A DNA stretch of 10,356 nucleotides, taken from DAXETY01 sp051155755 (GTDB lineage Bacteria; Desulfobacterota; Desulfobacteria; Desulfobacterales; SG8-13). The stretch is taken from assembly GCA_051155755.1 (NCBI GenBank), contig DAXETY010000066.1:1-10356 (forward strand). Direction: 5' to 3'. The translations under genes and the position numbers were made by a program. Each line of letters opens with the position of its first letter. The stretch's first letter is position 1. The notes beneath the pieces are model-generated. The model did not search any database, was not told where the DNA came from, and was given only the letters and a program-made list of their open reading frames with translations. This document shows positions 6,435 to 10,356 of this stretch, piece by piece.

Positions 6435-7475
6435 TTGTTCGCTATGGAAATGAACTTGAGTCAAATCGCCGAGTTTGTCGGCGGGCGCGTGTTTGGCGAT
6501 GGTACCGTCGCCATTCGTGCCGTTGCACCGTTTGAGCAGGCGACGGAAGACCAGATTACCTTTGCCGATGGACCGAAATTCCTCAAACGCCTGGAAGAAA
6601 CCGGAGCCGGCGCCGTCATCGTGCCGGAGAGTTTCGAGGTCGCCGGCCGGAATCTGTTACAGGCGAAAAACCCCCGGGTTGCATTTGCCCGCACCGCAGC
6701 ACTGTTGCATCCATTGCCGACGCCGCCTCCCGGCATTGACGAACGTGCGGTGATCGGATCGAATTTTGCCTGCGGCGAACAGGTTTCCGTCGCCGCCGGA
6801 GTTGCGATCGGCAACGACGTTTCGATTGGAGACCGAAGCGTGCTGCGACCCGGCGTCGTTCTGGAAGACGGCGTGGCCGTCGGCGAAGATGTGCTGTTGC
6901 ACCCCAATGTGACGGTGTACCGCGGGTGCGTAATCGGCAACCGTGTCATTGTGCATGCCGGCAGTGTCATCGGAAGCGACGGCTATGGCTTTGCACCCGA
7001 GGGCAATCGTCATGTCAAAATACCGCAACTGGGCATCGTAAGGATCGAAGACGACGTGGAGATCGGTGCGAATTGCACCATCGACCGGGCGACATTCGGC
7101 GAGACCCGGATCGGGCAAGGCACTAAAATCGACAACCTGGTGCAAATCGCTCACAACGTCAGCGTCGGCGAACATTCCCTGATTGTTGCCCAGGTCGGTA
7201 TTGCCGGCAGCACTCGAATGGGTAAAAATGTCATTCTGGCGGGCCATTGCGGCGTCGCCGGACACCTGACCCTTGGCGATCACGTCATCGTCGGGCCCAT
7301 GGCAGGGGTCGGCAAGTCGCTTGCGTCCGGAGAGATCGTGTCCGGTGCCCCGTCCATGCCGCATCGCCGCTGGCTTCGGGTTCATCGGGTGATGCCGGAG
7401 CTTCCGGAAATCAAAAAATCCGTTCGGTCGCTGGAAAAGCGGCTGGAGCAGCTGGAGAAAAAGAAATCCGGATGA
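6435..7475 (+). CDS. lpxD: UDP-3-O-(3-hydroxyacyl)glucosamine N-acyltransferase LpxD
   Basis: LpxD adds the N-linked hydroxyacyl chain to UDP-3-O-acyl-glucosamine, the third step of lipid A synthesis, using acyl-ACP in the cytoplasm. The 346 residues compare with 341 in E. coli. The N-terminal uridine-binding domain (about 1-100) begins LSQIAEFVGGRVFGDG and includes ITFADGPKFL. The middle (about 105-300) is a left-handed beta-helix of hexapeptide repeats such as IGNDVS, IGDRSV, IGANCT and MGKNVI. The catalytic His is His240 in DNLVQIAHN, matching E. coli His239. The segment SDGYGFAPEGNRHVKIPQLG is also typical of the family. A charged C-terminal helix (about 319-345) closes the protein. TTG 6435 is preferred from ribosome-site spacing, giving MFAMEMNLSQ; ATG 6444 is the alternative. 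The gene follows skp by 20 bp, so the two are probably co-transcribed. Confidence 0.96.
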   Translation: MFAMEMNLSQIAEFVGGRVFGDGTVAIRAVAPFEQATEDQITFADGPKFLKRLEETGAGAVIVPESFEVAGRNLLQAKNPRVAFARTAALLHPLPTPPPGIDERAVIGSNFACGEQVSVAAGVAIGNDVSIGDRSVLRPGVVLEDGVAVGEDVLLHPNVTVYRGCVIGNRVIVHAGSVIGSDGYGFAPEGNRHVKIPQLGIVRIEDDVEIGANCTIDRATFGETRIGQGTKIDNLVQIAHNVSVGEHSLIVAQVGIAGSTRMGKNVILAGHCGVAGHLTLGDHVIVGPMAGVGKSLASGEIVSGAPSMPHRRWLRVHRVMPELPEIKKSVRSLEKRLEQLEKKKSG

Positions 7476-7566
7476 CGCCGCGGCCGGGGAGCGGTTTTGG
7501 AAGAGCGGGGATGAAAGGCGGAGATGCCCAACGCGCTCAAATTCGGTAAAATGAGGGGAAGATTGC

Positions 7567-8013
7567 ATGGAAGCGACCGTAGACATTCAGAAAATATTGG
7601 CGCTGATGCCCCATCGTTATCCGTTTCTGCTCGTCGATCGAATTCTTGAGCTGGTTCCCGGTGAAAAAGTGATCGGATTGAAGAACGTCACCTTCAACGA
7701 ACCATTTTTTCAGGGTCATTTCCCGGAAATGCCGGTCATGCCAGGGGTTCTGATCGTCGAGGCCATGGCCCAGGCCGGTGGCGTGTTGTACCTGTCATCG
7801 TTTCCGAAACAGGAAAGTGATTATGTTTTTTATTTTCTGGGAATTGATAAGGCCCGTTTTCGCAAACCCGTGGTTCCCGGAGATCAGTTGATTTTCGAAC
7901 TGCAACTGCTGAAAGCCCGCACCCGGGCCATTAAAATGTCCGGCACGGCGATGGTCGACAACAAACGGGTCGCAGAAGCCGAGCTGCTGGCCACTGTTGG
8001 AGATAAAAAATGA
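7567..8013 (+). CDS. fabZ: 3-hydroxyacyl-ACP dehydratase FabZ
   Basis: FabZ removes water from 3-hydroxyacyl-ACP to give trans-2-enoyl-ACP in fatty acid elongation. It competes with LpxA and LpxD for the same hydroxyacyl-ACP, which explains its place in lipid A operons. The 148 residues form a single hotdog domain of usual length. The family motif PHRYPFLLVDR is at 15-25, and the catalytic pair is His51 (in FQGHFPEMPVMPG) and Glu65 (in VEAMAQ), equivalent to His54 and Glu68 of E. coli. A ribosome site GAGGGGA at 7553-7559 precedes the ATG by 7 nt. A 91-bp gap without a convincing gene separates it from lpxD, and its TGA overlaps the lpxA ATG by 4 bp, indicating coupled translation with lpxA. 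Confidence 0.97.
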   Translation: MEATVDIQKILALMPHRYPFLLVDRILELVPGEKVIGLKNVTFNEPFFQGHFPEMPVMPGVLIVEAMAQAGGVLYLSSFPKQESDYVFYFLGIDKARFRKPVVPGDQLIFELQLLKARTRAIKMSGTAMVDNKRVAEAELLATVGDKK

Positions 8014-8780
8014 TTCATTCAACTGCCATTGTCAGTTCCAAGGCCGAGATCGAGGCGAATGTGGAAATCGGCGCCTACACGGTGATCGGAGACAACGTAA
8101 CGATCGGCTCCGGCACCGTTGTCGGACCGCACGTTGTGATCGACCCGTTTGTCTCGATCGGACGTAACTGCCGTATTTTTCAGTATGCGGCTCTGGGTGC
8201 GATTCCGCAGGATTTGAAATTCGGCGGTGAAACCAGCTATGTAAAAATCGGCAGTGGATGTATCATTCGGGAGTTTGTCACCATCCACCGGGGCACCAAA
8301 TTGGGCGCCGGCGTGACGGAAGTCGGCGAAGAGTGTCTGCTGATGAACTACGTGCACATCGCCCACGATTGCAAGATCGGTCGCCGGGTCGTCATGGCCA
8401 ACAACGCCACCCTGGCGGGCCACATCACCATCGGCAGCCACACCACCATCGGTGGTCTTTCGGCCATTCACCAATTTGTCAAAGTCGGCGACTATGCGTT
8501 TATCGGCGGCATGACCGGTATTCCCAAAGACATTCCCCCGTATGTGATTGCCTCCGGTGAGCGGGCTCGACTGCACGGTTTGAATCTGGTGGGACTCAAG
8601 CGCTTCGGGTTCAGCCAGAAAACCATCAGCGAGCTTAAAAAAGCCTACCGGATCATTTTTCGGGTCGGTCTCACGCTCACTCAGGCCGTCGAACGGGTCC
8701 GGGCCGAAGTCGATCAGTTGCCGGAAGTTGTGAAATTCATCGATTTCATCAAGGCTTCCGAGCGGGGCATCACCCGATAA
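8010..8780 (+). CDS. lpxA: UDP-N-acetylglucosamine acyltransferase LpxA
   Basis: LpxA performs the first step of lipid A synthesis, moving a 3-hydroxyacyl chain from ACP to the 3-position of UDP-GlcNAc. The 256 residues (262 in E. coli) form a left-handed beta-helix of hexapeptide repeats (about 1-185) and a C-terminal helical domain (about 190-256). The catalytic His is His119 in MNYVHIAHDC, equivalent to E. coli His125, with His116 matching His122. Other family stretches are GAIPQDLKF, VTIHRGT, NNATLAGH and GLKRFGF. The residue aligned with E. coli Gly173, which sets acyl-chain length, is Gly167 in FIGGMTG, so a long chain near C14 is predicted (inference). The start overlaps fabZ in an ATGA arrangement. 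Confidence 0.97.
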   Translation: MIHSTAIVSSKAEIEANVEIGAYTVIGDNVTIGSGTVVGPHVVIDPFVSIGRNCRIFQYAALGAIPQDLKFGGETSYVKIGSGCIIREFVTIHRGTKLGAGVTEVGEECLLMNYVHIAHDCKIGRRVVMANNATLAGHITIGSHTTIGGLSAIHQFVKVGDYAFIGGMTGIPKDIPPYVIASGERARLHGLNLVGLKRFGFSQKTISELKKAYRIIFRVGLTLTQAVERVRAEVDQLPEVVKFIDFIKASERGITR

Positions 8781-8859
8781 CCGATATGGAACGATGGCCG
8801 GGCTGCAAAGCTGCACTCCACTCGAAAAAGCTTTATTGCAGCACCGAACGGCCGTTTCC

Positions 8860-8863
8860 GGAG
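8860..8863 (+). promoter_or_regulatory. Ribosome binding site that decides the oxidoreductase start
   Basis: GGAG, continuing as GGAGAAG, lies 5 nt before the ATG at 8869. The earlier in-frame ATG at 8794 has only a weak GGA in front of it, and the 25 residues it would add show no Rossmann-fold character. The site therefore supports the shorter protein. Confidence 0.6.
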
Positions 8864-8868
8864 AAGAA

Positions 8869-9876
8869 ATGCCCCAGTCCGTGAAAACCACCTCCAGTCC
8901 CCTGCGGGTCGGCGTTGTTGGAACCGGCTATCTGGGTAAATTTCACGCCGAAAAATATTCCCGCATGCAGGATGTCGAGCTTGTTGGCGTTGCAGACATC
9001 GACCGTCAGGCGGCGGAGACCGTCGCCAGAAATTGCGGCACGCGGCCGTACACCGACTACCGCCAGCTGTTCGATGCCGTCGATGCCGTCAGTATCGTGG
9101 TGCCCACCTCCGATCATTTCGAGGTCAGTCGGCAATTCCTGGCGCGTGGAGTGGACGTTCTGATCGAAAAGCCGATGACCACCACGCTCGCAGAGGCCGA
9201 TGCCCTGATCCGAATGGCCGAGTCGAATCATCTGATTATTCAAGTCGGACACCTCGAACGGTTCAATCCGGCCGTGGTCGCTTTGAGAGGCATCCTCCAC
9301 CAGCCCATGTTCATCGAATCTCACCGACTGGCAATGTTCAAACCACGGGCCACCGACGTCAGCGTCGTCCTGGACCTGATGATTCATGATATCGACCTGA
9401 TATCCAATTTCGCCCATTCGGAATTGATCAGTGTGCATGCCGCCGGTGCTCCGGTGGTTTCCGGCGAGGTGGACATCGCCAACGCCCGGCTCGAATTCGA
9501 TTCGGGTTGTGTCGCCAACGTTACCGCCAGTCGCATATCCATTAAAAACGAGCGCAAGATCCGCATTTTCCAAAAAGACTGCTATGTGTCGGTGGACTTT
9601 GCAGCGCGCAACATTACCGTGATCCGCCAGGACCCCGCCGGCACCGGAGGACCGATACCCGGCATGACCGTCGAGCAGCTCTCGTTTGCCGAGGGTGACG
9701 CCCTCGAAAACGAACTGAAATCCTTCGTTGCCGCGGTTCGCCTCCGTAACGTTCCGGAAGTCGACGGCAACGTGGGGCGTCAGGCATTGCAGATCGCGCT
9801 GGATGTCATGGCGCAGATCAACTCCAAGATCGAGCGTTATCAAAAAACGCACCCGAAAGCGCCGCGGACGCAATGA
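8869..9876 (+). CDS. Gfo/Idh/MocA family NAD(P)-dependent oxidoreductase in the lpxA-lpxB interval
   Basis: This is a predicted cytoplasmic dehydrogenase acting on a sugar or sugar nucleotide. The 335 residues show the family layout: an N-terminal Rossmann fold (about 11-125) with the dinucleotide-binding VGVVGTGYLGKFH (Gly18, Gly20, Gly23), the catalytic-lysine motif EKP at 100-102, then a C-terminal alpha/beta domain with HDIDL at 173-177, where the conserved Asp and His sit. GHLERFNP at 127-134 is a notable subfamily stretch. Its place between lpxA and lpxB recalls GnnA of Acidithiobacillus ferrooxidans, which oxidises the 3-position of UDP-GlcNAc before GnnB transamination, but no aminotransferase gene is present here. 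Its substrate is therefore open. ATG 8869 is preferred; ATG 8794 would give 360 residues. The stop overlaps the lpxB start (ATGA), so it is translationally coupled to lipid A synthesis. Confidence 0.9.
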   Translation: MPQSVKTTSSPLRVGVVGTGYLGKFHAEKYSRMQDVELVGVADIDRQAAETVARNCGTRPYTDYRQLFDAVDAVSIVVPTSDHFEVSRQFLARGVDVLIEKPMTTTLAEADALIRMAESNHLIIQVGHLERFNPAVVALRGILHQPMFIESHRLAMFKPRATDVSVVLDLMIHDIDLISNFAHSELISVHAAGAPVVSGEVDIANARLEFDSGCVANVTASRISIKNERKIRIFQKDCYVSVDFAARNITVIRQDPAGTGGPIPGMTVEQLSFAEGDALENELKSFVAAVRLRNVPEVDGNVGRQALQIALDVMAQINSKIERYQKTHPKAPRTQ

Positions 9877-10356
9877 TGAAACCGGTTGACGCCCCCGCGT
9901 GTGTCATGATGGTTGCCGGTGAGGCTTCCGGAGACCAGCACGGCGCCAAGCTGGTGGCGGCCATGCGCCGCATGAATCCGGAACTTTTTTTCTGTGGCAT
10001 CGGCGGCGGTTCGATGAAAGCCGCCGGTGTGCGCATCCTGGTGGATGCCCGCAAGCTCAGTGTGGTGGGCATCACGGAAGTGGTCGGCAAGCTGCCGACG
10101 GTGTTTCGGGCACTTGCCACCATCAAAAAATTGATCCAAAGCCTGCGACCCGATCTGGTGATTCTGATCGATTTTCCGGACTTCAACTTTCGGGTGGCCG
10201 CAGCCGCCAAAAAAGCCGGTGTTCCGGTACTCTACTACATCAGTCCGCAAATCTGGGCCTGGCGCCCGGGCCGGGTCAAAAAAATTGCCCGGTTGGTCGA
10301 TCACATGGCGGTCATTCTGCCTTTCGAAGCCGAATTTTACCAGCGCCACGGCATTC
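9873..10356 (+). CDS. lpxB: Lipid-A-disaccharide synthase LpxB (5' part; 3' end outside window)
   Basis: LpxB joins UDP-2,3-diacylglucosamine and lipid X to form the lipid A disaccharide, at the inner face of the inner membrane. The first 161 residues are visible, out of about 380 expected, and the frame is still open at the window end. Family stretches are VAGEASGDQHGAKL (14-27), SVVGITEVVGKL (63-74), LIDFPDFNFRVA (98-109) and YISPQIWAWRPGRVKKI (122-138), followed by ILPFEAEFY (148-156). These match the N-terminal half of the GT19 fold. The ATG at 9873 overlaps the TGA of the preceding oxidoreductase gene; a second ATG directly follows it. No strong ribosome site is seen, so translation probably depends on coupling with the upstream gene. 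Confidence 0.96.
   Translation, partial: MMKPVDAPACVMMVAGEASGDQHGAKLVAAMRRMNPELFFCGIGGGSMKAAGVRILVDARKLSVVGITEVVGKLPTVFRALATIKKLIQSLRPDLVILIDFPDFNFRVAAAAKKAGVPVLYYISPQIWAWRPGRVKKIARLVDHMAVILPFEAEFYQRHGI

Noticed and set aside
7479..7499. Terminator between lpxD and fabZ (CCGC/GCGG then TTTT)
   Set aside because: The stem is only 4 bp with a 9-nt loop and only four T; fabZ is expected to be in the same operon.
7511..7549. Tiny open frame of 12 codons between lpxD and fabZ
   Set aside because: It is too short, has no recognisable product and shows no support beyond an ATG and a stop.

Overview
The window is a continuous, single-strand (+) stretch of Gram-negative cell-envelope genes. The order is lysS (3' part) - lolC/E-type - lolD - bamA - [354-bp gap] - skp/ompH - lpxD - fabZ - lpxA - Gfo/Idh/MocA oxidoreductase - lpxB (5' part). 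It is moderately GC-rich. From general knowledge, this gene order, with lysS leading into lolCD-bamA and an oxidoreductase between lpxA and lpxB, fits the former Deltaproteobacteria (Desulfobacterota, perhaps Desulfobacterales). That placement is inference; no rRNA or other marker is present.

Layout. Bases 1-810 hold the C-terminal catalytic part of class II lysyl-tRNA synthetase. Bases 814-5514 hold a tightly packed block: the lipoprotein-release ABC transporter (one membrane subunit plus the LolD ATPase, overlapping by 8 bp), then BamA. Bases 5515-5868 are the only long non-coding gap. It contains a large imperfect palindrome, an AT-rich stretch and a small hairpin ahead of skp, and probably separates two transcription units. 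Bases 5869-10356 hold the periplasmic chaperone Skp, followed by the first lipid A (Raetz pathway) genes lpxD, fabZ and lpxA, a sugar-nucleotide-type dehydrogenase, and the start of lpxB, which runs off the window.

How the genes fit together. LolC/E-LolD releases lipoproteins from the inner membrane, Skp carries unfolded outer-membrane proteins across the periplasm, and BamA inserts them. FabZ helps make the 3-hydroxyacyl-ACP pool's fate decision (membrane fatty acids versus lipid A). LpxA and LpxD add hydroxyacyl chains to the UDP-glucosamine precursor, and LpxB condenses the disaccharide. The whole window therefore serves outer-membrane construction, apart from lysS.

Most of this is well-known housekeeping machinery, and I do not see a clearly new system. 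The points most worth a second look are an extra TolB-N/CsgG-like domain in front of the five POTRA domains of BamA, the oxidoreductase placed between lpxA and lpxB without an aminotransferase partner beside it, a single LolC/LolE-hybrid membrane subunit, and the palindromic element in the bamA-skp gap.
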